The notes: generated by a model not told the origin, from the sequence alone. A DNA stretch of 64,000 nt from Occallatibacter savannae (GCF_003131205.1 NZ_QFFY01000002.1:643016-707015); one strand, 5' to 3'; numbered from the stretch's first letter, positions 45,271-55,335 are shown. Translations and numbers: made by a program.

Positions 45271-46752
45271 TCACTTCGGCGCCGGCAACCACAACAGGAT
45301 CAGAACGCCCGGTCGCACACCGAAGAAATCGGCCCGGTAATCTTTCAGCAAGTCGCGGTACTGCTCAGCAGAATCGGTTGATGTGATGTAGAAATCAGCG
45401 TGGGCCGGCTGCTGGCTTGGTTGCCAGAAGCCGACTTGAGAGAAGTGCCGCAGGTACCACGGCAAGGGCCATGGGTCCGAGGCGATCACGGCGATGCGCG
45501 GACTCGTGATGCCAGCGCGCCGGGCGAGTTCCGAAATTTCTGCAGGCAGTCCGAGAATGTCATCGGTGGTGTGTGCATAGGCGTACGGGTTCTGTTCGTC
45601 CGCGGGATGCAGGAAGACACGCTCGCGCGTATCGTGCGCGATTGAGGCAGCCACCAACACTGCCAGTACGCCGAGAGCAGGGATCGCGACTCGTCCAAAT
45701 GCGTGCGAAGTTGCTGCCTGCCACAGCATCTCGCTTGCACCTCCCGCAAGCAAGGCCAGCGGCAGCCAGAGGTTCAGCGCCAGCCACGGCGTCTTGTATG
45801 GGATCAGGCTGTAGATTGAACCGATCAGAATGAGGTAAATAGCGATGAAGGTGTAAGACGAGGGCTGGCTTCTTCTCATCGCGGCAAAAAGCCTGATGCA
45901 GGCAAGAGCGGTAACAACGGCTCCGGACTGGCCGCTCGTGAGAAGCTGAGCGAAGTACCAGAATGGTTTCGCATGACCCTGCCCGCCTGCGCGCGAAACC
46001 AGATGCGGCGTCGCCCCGAACAGCGCGTGCAATGCGCTCCAGTTTCGGCCAAACCAGGTGTAGAGAAGAACACTGAGCGCTACGAAGGTTCCGCTTGCGA
46101 TCAGCAATATACTCAGCTGTTTTCCTGAAGTGCTGCGTTGTACGGGTCTGCTCCAGAAACCAAACACAATCGCCGCGACCGCCAGAGCGACGAAGTGGAG
46201 GAAAGCAGTCTCTTTAGCTGCGAGCATCAATGCCCCACAAGCGCCTGCTAGCGCAGCATAGCCCAGAGACGACAAACTCCAGGCACGCCAGCCGGATAGG
46301 ATTAACCCGAACGTTGCGGCGCAGAAGAGCGACTCATGGATGAAGTACCGATCGTAGTAGAGCGGGAGTGGTCCAAATGCAAATAGCAGTGCTGCGACTA
46401 GGCAGGGAAGAAACCCGAACAGATCAACAGCAGCGCCGAAGAGGAGGATGGTCAGGCATCCGGCGAGTACAGGAGCTAGTCGCAGTTCCGATTCGGTGAG
46501 ATCGGAGAAAGATCGCGCGCCTTGTATCCGCGCCAGAGGGAGTGCAATCAGGGACAAGGCAGGACCGTGGCGGTCCACGGAGTCGTATCGAAACGGCTCT
46601 CCGGAAAGTAGCTGTCCAACGATGTATCCGTTGATCGCTTCGTCGGTGTGCATCGGCCGCTCGCCCAGTTGCGGAAGGCGAACGGCCAGACCGAGAAGCG
46701 CGACGAAGATGAAGGGGAGCCAGCGCGTCCGTGAGTGAATCGCGCGGCGCAT
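45271..46752 (-). CDS. Agl23-like (TIGR03663) multi-pass membrane glycosyltransferase-type protein
   Basis: About 493 residues with at least ten hydrophobic segments. The N-terminal PMHTDEAINGYIVGQLLSGE with acidic Asp-Glu, YDSVDRHGPALS, and LYYDRYFIHESLFCAATFGL match the flippase activity-associated Agl23 family, which resembles GT39/PMT-type transferases that use lipid-linked sugars. The catalytic Asp is probably the DE of HTDE. The ATG at 46752 is used rather than the TTG at 46770. It may form an operon with the discoidin-like gene upstream and apbE downstream. Confidence 0.75.
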   Translation of the reverse strand: MRRAIHSRTRWLPFIFVALLGLAVRLPQLGERPMHTDEAINGYIVGQLLSGEPFRYDSVDRHGPALSLIALPLARIQGARSFSDLTESELRLAPVLAGCLTILLFGAAVDLFGFLPCLVAALLFAFGPLPLYYDRYFIHESLFCAATFGLILSGWRAWSLSSLGYAALAGACGALMLAAKETAFLHFVALAVAAIVFGFWSRPVQRSTSGKQLSILLIASGTFVALSVLLYTWFGRNWSALHALFGATPHLVSRAGGQGHAKPFWYFAQLLTSGQSGAVVTALACIRLFAAMRRSQPSSYTFIAIYLILIGSIYSLIPYKTPWLALNLWLPLALLAGGASEMLWQAATSHAFGRVAIPALGVLAVLVAASIAHDTRERVFLHPADEQNPYAYAHTTDDILGLPAEISELARRAGITSPRIAVIASDPWPLPWYLRHFSQVGFWQPSQQPAHADFYITSTDSAEQYRDLLKDYRADFFGVRPGVLILLWLPAPK

Positions 46753-46777
46753 CAGAGCTTCGCCGCCCAATGCGGAC

Positions 46778-47446
46778 CTAGGCAGCAGGCTTGCCCCACA
46801 CCTCGACCTCGATGTAGTCGTTCAGTTTGTTGCTGGTGTTGCCATTGCTGTAGAGGCGAACGTAGCGTCCCTGCACTCCCTTGGCGTCGATCAGCTTGCC
46901 CTGGTAGGTCTCTACGTAATTCTGGTCCTTACCCGCGCCTGCCCCTACTTCATTTTTGAAGTCGTTGTTGAAGATCGTGTTCACGCCTGACTTGAAGTTC
47001 GGATCATCGGAAACCTGCACGACGACGTCACGATATACGCGCGCCTGCGAGTGGAAGTGCCACACGAGCACGGCGTAAATGTTGGCCTTCTTGGCGAGAT
47101 CGATCTGAACCCACTGCTTGCCAGGCCCAAGTTCAACCCACGAACCTTCGTCGCCAGCCTTATCGCCGTCGGTGATCAGGTCCAGCGTTCCGGTCACAGG
47201 GCTATCGTCGCTGGCTGTAACCTTTTTGCCCTTGGCCAGGTTGACCGTACCGGCTGGGACCATGAAGTCTGCGCGCTTACCCTTGAGCGGCGGTTCCAGG
47301 TTCGGCACGTTGAGGGGAACAGGCGTCCCGACGAACAGCGGCTTGGGAAGTTGCGTCTTCAGCGGCACCTTGTCCTGTGCCAGAGCGGCGGTTGCGAAAA
47401 GGAGTGCGGCGACAATCGCGGATGTGCGGGAAAGGTTCAGTTTCAT
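46778..47446 (-). CDS. Exported discoidin-like (galactose-binding) protein
   Basis: A 222-residue protein with a signal peptide (MKLNLSRTSAIVAALLFATA) and a galactose-binding-like beta sandwich: GTVNLAKGKKVTASDDSPV, then GSWVELGPGKQWVQIDLAKK and VQGRYVRLYSNGNTSN. This is the F5/8 type C (discoidin) pattern, used for sugar or surface binding. It follows the Gfo/Idh/MocA gene by four bases, so it belongs to that group. Confidence 0.8.
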   Translation of the reverse strand: MKLNLSRTSAIVAALLFATAALAQDKVPLKTQLPKPLFVGTPVPLNVPNLEPPLKGKRADFMVPAGTVNLAKGKKVTASDDSPVTGTLDLITDGDKAGDEGSWVELGPGKQWVQIDLAKKANIYAVLVWHFHSQARVYRDVVVQVSDDPNFKSGVNTIFNNDFKNEVGAGAGKDQNYVETYQGKLIDAKGVQGRYVRLYSNGNTSNKLNDYIEVEVWGKPAA

Positions 47447-47450
47447 GGAT

Positions 47451-48788
47451 TCAGGCTCTCACTTCTTCATCTGAGATGTTGATTTTCTTCTCGGCGGCTA
47501 CTGCCTCATTGGCCTTATGGATCACGTACTCACTCGAGAAAGCTTCATCGGCCGGGCAGTTCAGCTTAGCCGTGCCGCGGATCGCATTGAAGAAATTCTC
47601 AAGGTGAGGCTGATGCGGTGGCTTATTGAAGAACACGGGGATTTCGTATTCGGCCAGCGCCGCGGTTTCTCGAACGTCGACCTTGGCGGTGTCGGCGGCC
47701 AGCGGCTTCGCCTTCACGTAGCCCTTCTGTGTCAGGTCGTCCCATGAGACAGCGGTGGCGCGAGCTTCGCGGTAGATAGCGCAGATAGCGGGGTCTTCCG
47801 ACATCCTGATCGTTCCATCATCGCCCATGAACTGCTCGTAATAGCCGCCGCCCGCGCTGGTTGTAGTCTGCACCTGATAGAAAGCGCGCGCGACTGCCTG
47901 GTCGACAGGGAACTCATAGATCACCATCGCGTTGTCGTACCAGTCGTGGTTCTTGTAATAATCCAAACCTCCACTGGCCATAACGGATTTCGGCGTCCTC
48001 CCCATCCACCAGTTGAAGATGTCGATCTGGTGCGCTCCCAGGTCTGACAACGGGCCGCCACCCAGTCCCTTGAACCAGCGCCAGTTCCGGAACTGATGCA
48101 TGTCCTTGTAGCCGTACTTAGCCAACATGCTCTGCGGAATCTCGTACTTTTTCGGCCAGCCAAAGTCTTCCTTTACGGCACGATTCCACTGACCCTGGAT
48201 AGCGGTCAGCTTGCCGCAGAAGTTCGCCTCATGCAGCAGCCGGTTGAGCGTGAAAAGATACCGCGGATTGCTGCGGCGCTGATGACCGATTTGCAACAGC
48301 TTTCCGGTATCGCGCATGGTTTTCACCATGGAGCGCGCACCGTCGATCGTGTTGCTCATCATCTTTTCGCAGTAGACGTGCAGACCTGCCTTGAGGCACG
48401 TGTTCGTCATCGGCGCGTGGCAGAAGTCGGGTGTCGCAATGACGACAGCCTGAAGATCCTTCTCTTTCGAGAGCAGGTCTTCGTAATTTTCATACGCCCG
48501 AACTTCGTTCCCGAGCTTCTGAAGATACCTCTGGCCTTCACCGCGGTGGTAGTCCCAGATGTCGCACAGGGCAACTACTTTGACGCCCGGAATGTTCAGC
48601 AGGGATTCGAGGAGAACCTTGCCTTCTTCGCCGTATCCGATCAGAGCAATGTTGATATTGTTCAGCGACGACTTGCCGACCGCAGCTTTCTGTTCGGCCG
48701 TATCCGACTTGCAGGCTTCCAGAAGCATTGCGGCGCCCGCAACCGCGGTCGCGCTGAGAAATTCGCGACGATTCAGTTTGTCTACCAT
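47451..48788 (-). CDS. Tat-exported Gfo/Idh/MocA oxidoreductase
   Basis: A 445-residue NAD(P)-dependent sugar oxidoreductase. The N-terminus has a twin-arginine signal (LNRREFLSATAVAGAAMLLE, with Cys in EAC suggesting a lipoprotein). Then INIALIGYGEEGKVLLESLL is the Rossmann fold, and GLHVYCEKMMSNTIDGARSM has the EK dyad that marks the active site. The C-terminal half is the alpha/beta domain. The substrate is unknown. Its start overlaps the DoxX-like gene's end by seven bases. Confidence 0.85.
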   Translation of the reverse strand: MVDKLNRREFLSATAVAGAAMLLEACKSDTAEQKAAVGKSSLNNINIALIGYGEEGKVLLESLLNIPGVKVVALCDIWDYHRGEGQRYLQKLGNEVRAYENYEDLLSKEKDLQAVVIATPDFCHAPMTNTCLKAGLHVYCEKMMSNTIDGARSMVKTMRDTGKLLQIGHQRRSNPRYLFTLNRLLHEANFCGKLTAIQGQWNRAVKEDFGWPKKYEIPQSMLAKYGYKDMHQFRNWRWFKGLGGGPLSDLGAHQIDIFNWWMGRTPKSVMASGGLDYYKNHDWYDNAMVIYEFPVDQAVARAFYQVQTTTSAGGGYYEQFMGDDGTIRMSEDPAICAIYREARATAVSWDDLTQKGYVKAKPLAADTAKVDVRETAALAEYEIPVFFNKPPHQPHLENFFNAIRGTAKLNCPADEAFSSEYVIHKANEAVAAEKKINISDEEVRA

Positions 48789-49324
48789 TTTTTCAGAACC
48801 ACAAACCTGTTGTGCTGGGCGAGCACAAAGGCGGCTGCGACCAGAGCAATATGGATACCGAGATACGCCACACCAGCATTTTCATCAATCAGCACCAGGC
48901 CGACCGTCAGAGCAATGAACAGCAGCCCCTGAATCAGCAGTGAAAGCCGCGTTCCGAGGCCGATGATCAACATGATGCCGGTGAGGATGAACAATGGCCC
49001 AAGCGTCTTATCGAATATCGTCAGCGCAAACTTCGGAAACATCGGATCGTGCGCGAACTTATCCCGCAGCGCTGTCGGCACGCCCGCGTAGTTAGCCAGC
49101 GCATACGACTTGACGTTTACGTTTACCATCACGCCGCTGGCATCCGGCTGGCCGGTAGATGGATCAATGAGCGGCTGTGCCACCGCTTTGTAGACCGCGT
49201 ACTTTTGAATGCCCACGAACAGCGCGCGAACACCGAGCCATAGGCGCAAAGCCCAGAACGCAAAGGTGTAGTCCCATGCGATTCTCTGGGCCGGAGTCAC
49301 TCTCACTTCAGTTGTTGTAGCCAT
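48782..49324 (-). CDS. DoxX-like four-segment membrane protein
   Basis: A 180-residue protein with four hydrophobic segments (for example ALRLWLGVRALFVGIQ, LGPLFILTGIMLIIGLG, LIQGLLFIALTVGLVLI) and a periplasmic loop between the first two. The pattern fits the DoxX-like superfamily, linked to redox functions. It is coupled to the Gfo/Idh/MocA gene by a seven-base overlap, so it may serve electron transfer for it. The exact role is unknown. Confidence 0.7.
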   Translation of the reverse strand: MATTTEVRVTPAQRIAWDYTFAFWALRLWLGVRALFVGIQKYAVYKAVAQPLIDPSTGQPDASGVMVNVNVKSYALANYAGVPTALRDKFAHDPMFPKFALTIFDKTLGPLFILTGIMLIIGLGTRLSLLIQGLLFIALTVGLVLIDENAGVAYLGIHIALVAAAFVLAQHNRFVVLKKW

Positions 49325-49351
49325 GTATCCTCAGGGCGCTTTGGTCTTCGC

Positions 49352-50230
49352 CTAGACGGTTAAGTTTTTCAGGTAGGTCGCATCGACTTTCAGCGACTCC
49401 TGCCACGGAATGTCGAAAGCCTCCTGCTCAACGAAGGCATGCGTAATCTTCTGGTTCTTCGCTGCTTGCGCGAAGATCGGGCGGTAGTCAATCGAGCCCC
49501 GGCCCAGTTCTGTCACGTTCGCCTCGTCGTGCTTGGCGACCGTCATATCCGGCGGCAGATGGAAATCTTTCACGTGGAACATCGAGAAGCGGTGCGGATA
49601 CTTCTGCATCAGCGCAACCGGGTCGTGCCCCGCAACCTTGACCCACCCGCAATCCATCTCAAACGTGGTCTTGTCAGACTCGCACTGGCTCAGCAGCACC
49701 TCGTACGGCAGCTTCCCATCCACCGGAGCAAATTCCAACCAGTGGTTGTGATAGCCAAACGTGATCCCCACCTTCTTCAGTTTCTCACCTGTTTTGTTGA
49801 ATTCCTCGGCGTTGTACTTCCAATCGTCGATCGTGAGAGGCCCGCGTCCCGCATTTCGACGTCCCGGCCCCGGGCAGATAATGTAGCTCACGCCAATCGT
49901 CTTCTCGAACTCCGTTGTCGCATCCAGATTCTTCGTGACGTCCTCGAAGGAGCGGTGAGCGCTGACACACTTCAGCCCGGCCTGATCCAGCGCCTTACGG
50001 AGTTCCGGAGCCGGCTTCTTCGGCAGTGCCGCAGACTCGACCTCAACATAACCTGCCTTGCGCACTGCGGCGAGCGTGCCCTCGAAGTCCTTCGCCATCT
50101 GCTCGCGCACGCTGTAGAGCTGAATGCCGGGTGCCAGACCCAACGGTTCCGCAAACGACATCTTCGTCGCTGAAATCAATGCGATTGCTGCTGCTCCGCC
50201 GATAAATTCCCTGCGAGATACGGGCCGCAT
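49352..50230 (-). CDS. Tat-exported sugar phosphate isomerase/epimerase-like protein
   Basis: A 292-residue TIM-barrel protein of the xylose-isomerase-like (AP endonuclease 2) superfamily. It begins with a twin-arginine signal (SRREFIGGAAAIALISATKM), then GIQLYSVREQMAKDF, and later FGYHNHWLEFAPVDGKLPYE, TTFEMDCGWVKVAGHDPVAL and FSMFHVKDFHLP with metal ligands Glu, Asp and His. The ATG at 50230 has GGAGG upstream. It belongs to the same strand and set as the oxidoreductases and probably acts on the same sugars. Confidence 0.85.
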   Translation of the reverse strand: MRPVSRREFIGGAAAIALISATKMSFAEPLGLAPGIQLYSVREQMAKDFEGTLAAVRKAGYVEVESAALPKKPAPELRKALDQAGLKCVSAHRSFEDVTKNLDATTEFEKTIGVSYIICPGPGRRNAGRGPLTIDDWKYNAEEFNKTGEKLKKVGITFGYHNHWLEFAPVDGKLPYEVLLSQCESDKTTFEMDCGWVKVAGHDPVALMQKYPHRFSMFHVKDFHLPPDMTVAKHDEANVTELGRGSIDYRPIFAQAAKNQKITHAFVEQEAFDIPWQESLKVDATYLKNLTV

Positions 50231-50358
50231 TACTTCCTCCACTTGGTCGCTACCAGTTGATCATTCATTGTTGCTTCGGGTCGAGTTGCGGCCCGAAGCC
50301 CGGAAACACTACAAATTCCAGGATGCGCGCTCGTCGAGGGGGCTCGTACGTCAAAGCG

Positions 50359-51777
50359 CTAGCTCATCTTCCAGGGCCCGCGATATTCGCGTGTCATCAA
50401 CTTGCTTGCTTCCGGATCGTCGATGATCTTCTCTTCCTTCGCGTCCCACCGGATCTTCTTGCCGGTCAACATTGCGATGTGGCAAAGATGCCCAGGAATT
50501 GCGGAGTTGTGACCGATCTCGACCGGCGTCACCGTCTTCTGCCGCGTCCGGATGCAATCAAGGAAGTTCCCCATGTGATCTGAAGAGGTATAAAGCTTCA
50601 CCTTACGCAATTCGCGCGGTAGGTACTTGCCTTGCTTCCACGCAGGGTTCGAGGCATCAAATCCGCCCCGATCAACCCACACCCAGCCCTCGGTACCAAT
50701 CCACTTCACACCCATCTTGATATCCGGATTTCCACCAGCAAGGGTCATGGTGACGTTCTGCGGATATTTCAGCTCGAAGCGGAACTTCGGAGCGCTGTTC
50801 CATGCAGCATTGCGCGGGGGTAGGTCGCCCGTGCCTTCCACCTCCAGCGGTCCGGTCTGGTCGAAGTCGAGTCCCCAGTGGGCGATGTCGCAGTGGTGGC
50901 CGATCCAGTCCAGTAGCTCGCCGCCTCCGGTGTTGTAGTTCCACCGCCAGGACTTATGCGAGCGCACCTTCATATACGGCTCCATTTTGGACGGCCCAAC
51001 CCACATCTCGTAATCGAGTTCCTTAGGCGGATCGGTGAGGAGTGCGTCCCAGGCTGAAGTCCCGGGGACTATTTCTTCCAGATGTTTCGCTGTGCCGCCA
51101 GCCGCAGCGACCTTGGCCAGAGCCGCCTTTCCAAAACCATCAAAGTCGGCGTTGCCTCCGGGCAGGCCGACTTCGACGTGGGTCACGGTGCCTATCAGTC
51201 CGTTGCGGACGATCTCCGCAGCTTTGTGGAACATGGGAACGGAGCGCTGCCACGATCCCATCTGCCACACGATGTTGTTCTGCTTCACGGCGCGAACAAT
51301 GGACTGCTGTTCGGCGATGGTGTGCCCCAGCGGCTTTTCGCCGTAGATGTCCTTCTTGCGGCGGGCGGCTTCGGTAGCCACGATCTCGTGCCAATGATCG
51401 GGCACGGCGATCATCACCGCATCAATGTCCGGGCGGGCGAGCAACTCACGGAAGTCGTGATAGCCCTTGCAGTCCTCATTGCCGTAGGTCTCGTTGATCT
51501 TCTTGATGGCTGCCTGAAGGTGGTTGGCGTCGATATCGCACGCCGCCACCACCTGGCACTCAGAATTGTTCAGCAGGTTCTCGGTATTCCCGGGGCCCTG
51601 CCAGCCCATTCCGATCACGCCGACGTTGATGCGGTTGTTCGGCGAAGTTGTGGAGGTTTGTGCAGTCGCGCCGTGCAGGAAAGTTGGAAGAACTGCAGCA
51701 GTTCCAGCACTCTTTAAGAAACGGCGGCGATTGAAGGGACGAGACAAGAAACCACTGTCAGACTTTTCAGGCATCAT
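50359..51777 (-). CDS. Second Tat-exported Gfo/Idh/MocA oxidoreductase
   Basis: A 472-residue relative of the gene at 47451. The signal is FNRRRFLKSAGTAAVLPTFL. INVGVIGMGWQGPGNTENLL is the nucleotide-binding site, and KKDIYGEKPLGHTIAEQQSI has the EKP motif of the active site. The C-terminal half contains GGGELLDWIGHHCDIAHWGL with His and Asp. It is the first gene of the minus-strand sugar group. The substrate is unknown; such exported enzymes are common in Acidobacteriota and Planctomycetota. Confidence 0.85.
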   Translation of the reverse strand: MMPEKSDSGFLSRPFNRRRFLKSAGTAAVLPTFLHGATAQTSTTSPNNRINVGVIGMGWQGPGNTENLLNNSECQVVAACDIDANHLQAAIKKINETYGNEDCKGYHDFRELLARPDIDAVMIAVPDHWHEIVATEAARRKKDIYGEKPLGHTIAEQQSIVRAVKQNNIVWQMGSWQRSVPMFHKAAEIVRNGLIGTVTHVEVGLPGGNADFDGFGKAALAKVAAAGGTAKHLEEIVPGTSAWDALLTDPPKELDYEMWVGPSKMEPYMKVRSHKSWRWNYNTGGGELLDWIGHHCDIAHWGLDFDQTGPLEVEGTGDLPPRNAAWNSAPKFRFELKYPQNVTMTLAGGNPDIKMGVKWIGTEGWVWVDRGGFDASNPAWKQGKYLPRELRKVKLYTSSDHMGNFLDCIRTRQKTVTPVEIGHNSAIPGHLCHIAMLTGKKIRWDAKEEKIIDDPEASKLMTREYRGPWKMS

Positions 51778-51903
51778 TCAGCTCTCAAGGTCGGTTCGAT
51801 CTGGAATCGCAAATGATTTTAATCACTTTTCGTCGGGTAGGTCGAACAGAGGCAAAAGAGAGAGAAGAAGCCGGTGCGTATTGAGGAGCGATTTGAGCGC
51901 GCT

Positions 51904-52059
51904 CTAACGGATGCCAGCAGCGTGATCGTCAGAGTTTTTAAAGCCTTCTTTGAATATCGAGACCCAGCTGATTGTGACGACGAGCACGCAGCCAACGATC
52001 CCGACAAAGAACAGGACCTCAACGATTTTCGTGGCCAGGACCAGGAAAGAGTGAAACAT
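51904..52059 (-). CDS. Very small membrane protein
   Basis: A 51-residue frame: MFHSFLVLATKIVEVLFFVG then IVGCVLVVTISWVSIF and a short polar tail. It has one long hydrophobic segment and a GGTGA-type ribosome binding site about eight bases before the ATG. It lies between the oxidoreductase and GH127 genes on the same strand. Its composition is clearly membrane-like. Function unknown. Confidence 0.45.
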   Translation of the reverse strand: MFHSFLVLATKIVEVLFFVGIVGCVLVVTISWVSIFKEGFKNSDDHAAGIR

Positions 52060-52194
52060 AACGGATCACCGCCGTGCGCCTCTTGGACGCCTCACCAATA
52101 AAGGTAGCAGATTCCTGACTGCCGGCCGCGCAAAGCACGAGCCCACAGCCGGCAGCAGCGCTCCAACGCAAAAGCGGCCGGGCGGTAAGGTCTC

Positions 52195-55014
52195 CTAAAT
52201 CCAGACTTTCGAATCGATTTGGCTGCTATCTTCGCGTTCACTGGGGTATTCAGGGGGTGGTCCCACTCGATTCATGCGCGCGAAGTTCGGAATCGCGATC
52301 AGCTCTGATCCGTCCTCCCATCTCCCGTTGATCACCATCACGCCGCCCAGTAAATCGGGCCGCCACTCCGCCTGGAGCGGTGAATCCCCGATCTTCTGAT
52401 GGATGTTCTGGTTATCCGCCGTCTCCACGTTGTAGATGAGCGGCCCATACTTGAATGCCACCTGGTCCCGGTCCGCAGCGATCCGCTCGTCGGCTGTGAT
52501 GCACTGAGGCTCCATCGGCAGTTCGAGCTCAATGCGATCGCCGGCATTCCACTCGCGCGTAATCACCGCATAGCCTTTGCGGATCTCCGGCGTGTGCGGT
52601 TCGCCATTGATCTTGAGGCTTTTCACACCGCTAATTGCAGGCGACTCCTTGTAGAGCTTGCTCGTAGTCCGATTCGGTATTCGGACGTGAACGGAGAACG
52701 TCTTTGCTTCCTCCGGATTCACCGTGATGGCAACTGCCCCGCGCCAAGGGTAATCAGTCTTCTGCACGATCTCAACGTTCGTTCCGGCAACCTCGCCGAC
52801 ACGCACCCGGCTGCCCACAAACATATTCACGAAGAGCGCGTCTTTGCTCTTCACATAGCTCCACGTCGGGATCATCAACAGCGTTCGCGATACGTTCCCT
52901 ACGCAGCACGGACAGATGTGCCACTTCGCGCGCTCCGTGTTCACCAACGGATTGGTATAGCAGAAGCTCTTGCCGTCCAGGGCCACGCCGCCCAGCAGCG
53001 CGTTGTACATCGTCTGCTCGTAGAGGTCGGCATACTTGGCATCGTGATAAGCGAGGTTCAGCTTGTATTGGAAAAACACCACGCCACAACTCGAGCAGGT
53101 TTCGCAGTAAGCCTCATTGCGCAGCGAGTAATTCGGTCCGAAGCCTTCCGACGTCTCGCCGCTGCCGATGCCGCCGGTTACGTAGTACTTGCGGTTCACC
53201 ATGTTGTCCCACAGAGAAATCACCGCGCTCTGGTAATCGCGATCCTGCGTCTCCGCGGCGATGTCGGCCATTCCGGAGTAGAAGTACATGGCGCGGACGG
53301 CGTGTCCCACAGCCTCGTACTGCTGCCCTGGCGGGAGATGGCTCTGGTCGTACTCCGAGCCCCCGCGGCGCGAGTCGAGCAGGAACTTCGCCAGCGCAAT
53401 GTACGCATCTCCCCTGTGATTGCCTTGCTGATCGTTGACGAAGCGGCCAAATCGCACTAATGCCTGCTCCATCTCCTGGTGCCCGTCAAACCACTCCTTC
53501 TTGCCGGGGCCGATATTCGCAACCCAGCAGTCCGCCAGCTTCTTAGCGGCATTGTAGAGGCGCAGGTCCTTGCCGTCGGTCAGCGTGTAGTGGTTGATCG
53601 CCGACTCGATGAAGTAGCCCGAGACATATCCCTCGTGATTACCGCGATGATCGGGCGACCAGCGCTCCGGCCACTCCTTGCGATCGGCAAGGATGTAAGC
53701 GGTCTGCAGATAGCCATCCGGCATCTGAGCGGCGAGGATAATCGGAATCCAGCGCTCGAGGGTGCCGCGCATCAATTCCTGGGCTTTCACGATCTCCGCA
53801 TCACCCTGCGGATCGACCATGAGAGCGATGCACATAGACTCCACAGTCTGATGGACCCAGGCGTTCGAAAACACAAAACCCTTGTGCGTGCCGTGTGGCT
53901 CGCCGCGATTGGCTTTTCCAGCCTCGACGAAGTTATCGATGCCGCCGTCGCCGCGCATCGGCGCAATGTCCGTGCGTTCGCACATCGCGATGCAATGCGG
54001 AATCCAGTCAACGATGAGAGCTTTCGCGCGCGCATTCCAGAGAGGGCTGTCGATCGAGTATCTCCGGGTGTACACCACATCCAGACGATCCGCCGGAGGC
54101 GCAGGCTCCACGTGCACGTTGATTCGGTGAAGCGCGCCCTTGCTGCCCGATGCGTCGAGTTCCAGCACGTAATCGCCGGGTTGCAAGAAGGCCGCGGTGG
54201 TGACGGGCGAGGAGGCTGCGGCGAAGGCGACTGCGCCCGGGCCGGAGGTCTTTTTCCAGACCGCTTTGTTGCGCGGCGAATCCTGCAGCCATGAAACCTT
54301 TCCGGAGAGGTACGTCTTTCCATCGCTGACTACCGAGCGGTCAACGCCTGCATCGACGACAGGCGGGAGCGCTGGTGCGGGGCCATGGTTGAAGACGCGC
54401 CACTCGAGAATTCCGGTGAGGCGGTGCTCCTGCGGAACCACCTCGAGCCTGAGTTTCGTCGTCTTCACCGGCTCAAACGTCGTTGTGTTAAATGCATTCA
54501 GAGCAACGCCGAGCCCCTGCGGCTTCTTCACCGGCGCGAAATCCGAACCGTTCCAATAAGCGACGCGGTAGCTCTGGGGCGCTTGCACCCCCGGCCCCAC
54601 GCTACCCGGAATCGCTCCGGGACGCGGACGCTCCGCAGCCCAGTAAACCTCAACCTTATCGACGCTTACCGGCTCGCTCCACTCGTACTGTACCCAGCTC
54701 ACGCGCTCGCCAGCGTCGTGATTCACCCACATCGCATAAAGTGCGTGCGCACGGTCGAACGAATCCGCAGGCTCAAACCCGTCATTCAGAGCCGAGATCC
54801 TGTTCTCGCTCATCAACGACCGGCTCGAGGGAACTGCGACCCTGGCGACGTTGAGCGGCGCATCCTGACTCTGCGCGAACGCCGGCGGGCTCGACAAGGC
54901 CGCAAGCGCCGCCGCTCCGCCGATCCCCGCCAGAAACTCCCGGCGGGTTGAATCGGTTGTCAAAGCCCGAGACATCTCAGGTCTTGCATCGTTTTCCCAG
55001 CGATTCTTCTTCAT
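52195..55014 (-). CDS. GH127-type beta-L-arabinofuranosidase (DUF1680)
   Basis: A 939-residue Tat-exported glycosidase. After STRREFLAGIGGAAALAALS comes an N-terminal beta-sandwich region (about 50-300), then the (alpha/alpha)6 barrel of GH127. Active-site blocks are EAYCETCSSCGVVFFQYKLN and HICPCCVGNVSRTLLM, which hold the Glu and Cys residues that bind zinc and act as nucleophile in GH127. It would release L-arabinofuranose from plant polysaccharide or glycoprotein. A LacI-type operator lies 57 bases before the start, beside the divergent LacI gene. Confidence 0.88.
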   Translation of the reverse strand: MKKNRWENDARPEMSRALTTDSTRREFLAGIGGAAALAALSSPPAFAQSQDAPLNVARVAVPSSRSLMSENRISALNDGFEPADSFDRAHALYAMWVNHDAGERVSWVQYEWSEPVSVDKVEVYWAAERPRPGAIPGSVGPGVQAPQSYRVAYWNGSDFAPVKKPQGLGVALNAFNTTTFEPVKTTKLRLEVVPQEHRLTGILEWRVFNHGPAPALPPVVDAGVDRSVVSDGKTYLSGKVSWLQDSPRNKAVWKKTSGPGAVAFAAASSPVTTAAFLQPGDYVLELDASGSKGALHRINVHVEPAPPADRLDVVYTRRYSIDSPLWNARAKALIVDWIPHCIAMCERTDIAPMRGDGGIDNFVEAGKANRGEPHGTHKGFVFSNAWVHQTVESMCIALMVDPQGDAEIVKAQELMRGTLERWIPIILAAQMPDGYLQTAYILADRKEWPERWSPDHRGNHEGYVSGYFIESAINHYTLTDGKDLRLYNAAKKLADCWVANIGPGKKEWFDGHQEMEQALVRFGRFVNDQQGNHRGDAYIALAKFLLDSRRGGSEYDQSHLPPGQQYEAVGHAVRAMYFYSGMADIAAETQDRDYQSAVISLWDNMVNRKYYVTGGIGSGETSEGFGPNYSLRNEAYCETCSSCGVVFFQYKLNLAYHDAKYADLYEQTMYNALLGGVALDGKSFCYTNPLVNTERAKWHICPCCVGNVSRTLLMIPTWSYVKSKDALFVNMFVGSRVRVGEVAGTNVEIVQKTDYPWRGAVAITVNPEEAKTFSVHVRIPNRTTSKLYKESPAISGVKSLKINGEPHTPEIRKGYAVITREWNAGDRIELELPMEPQCITADERIAADRDQVAFKYGPLIYNVETADNQNIHQKIGDSPLQAEWRPDLLGGVMVINGRWEDGSELIAIPNFARMNRVGPPPEYPSEREDSSQIDSKVWI

Positions 55015-55070
55015 GGTCGAGCTCCCCTCAACTGCGCCTCGTCTACGCTGTCACCGGCAAAAACGCACTC

Positions 55071-55084
55071 TGATAACGTTTCCT
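55071..55084 (-). promoter_or_regulatory. LacI-type operator before the GH127 gene
   Basis: TGATAACGTTTCCT is a variant of the 14-bp TGGTATCGTTTCCA found before the ROK and last genes. It lies 57 bases upstream of the GH127 start in the divergent gap, so it is probably bound by the neighbouring LacI regulator and may also act on lacI itself. Confidence 0.5.
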
Positions 55085-55335
55085 GAAAAGGCCGCCGCGA
55101 CTGCAAAATCGAGTAGAAACCTGCTCCGAACCGCTGTCAAGAAACGGCCGAGAGCGGGCCCTAACCCTATCGATTCAGCTTCCAGGGACCTGCGACCTAG
55201 GGAGCCAGAACTGAGCAGCAAGCGTTTACCTGTGGAGCAATCGCTGCGCCCCTGCAAACACCGACGGACCCTCGATTGTGCCCTCAGGGCACGTAGCTTA
55301 GACTTCTCGTACCGCACTGTAGTCTTGGAAGGTCG

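Noticed and set aside
50273-50299. GCTTCGGG/CCCGAAGC hairpin as a terminator for the oxidoreductase gene
   Set aside because: The stem is good, but no T-run follows on the minus strand, so termination cannot be claimed.
52399-53460. Plus-strand open frame of 353 codons inside the GH127 gene
   Set aside because: It lies antisense to a glycosidase with full active-site motifs, and its Arg/His-rich composition is unnatural.
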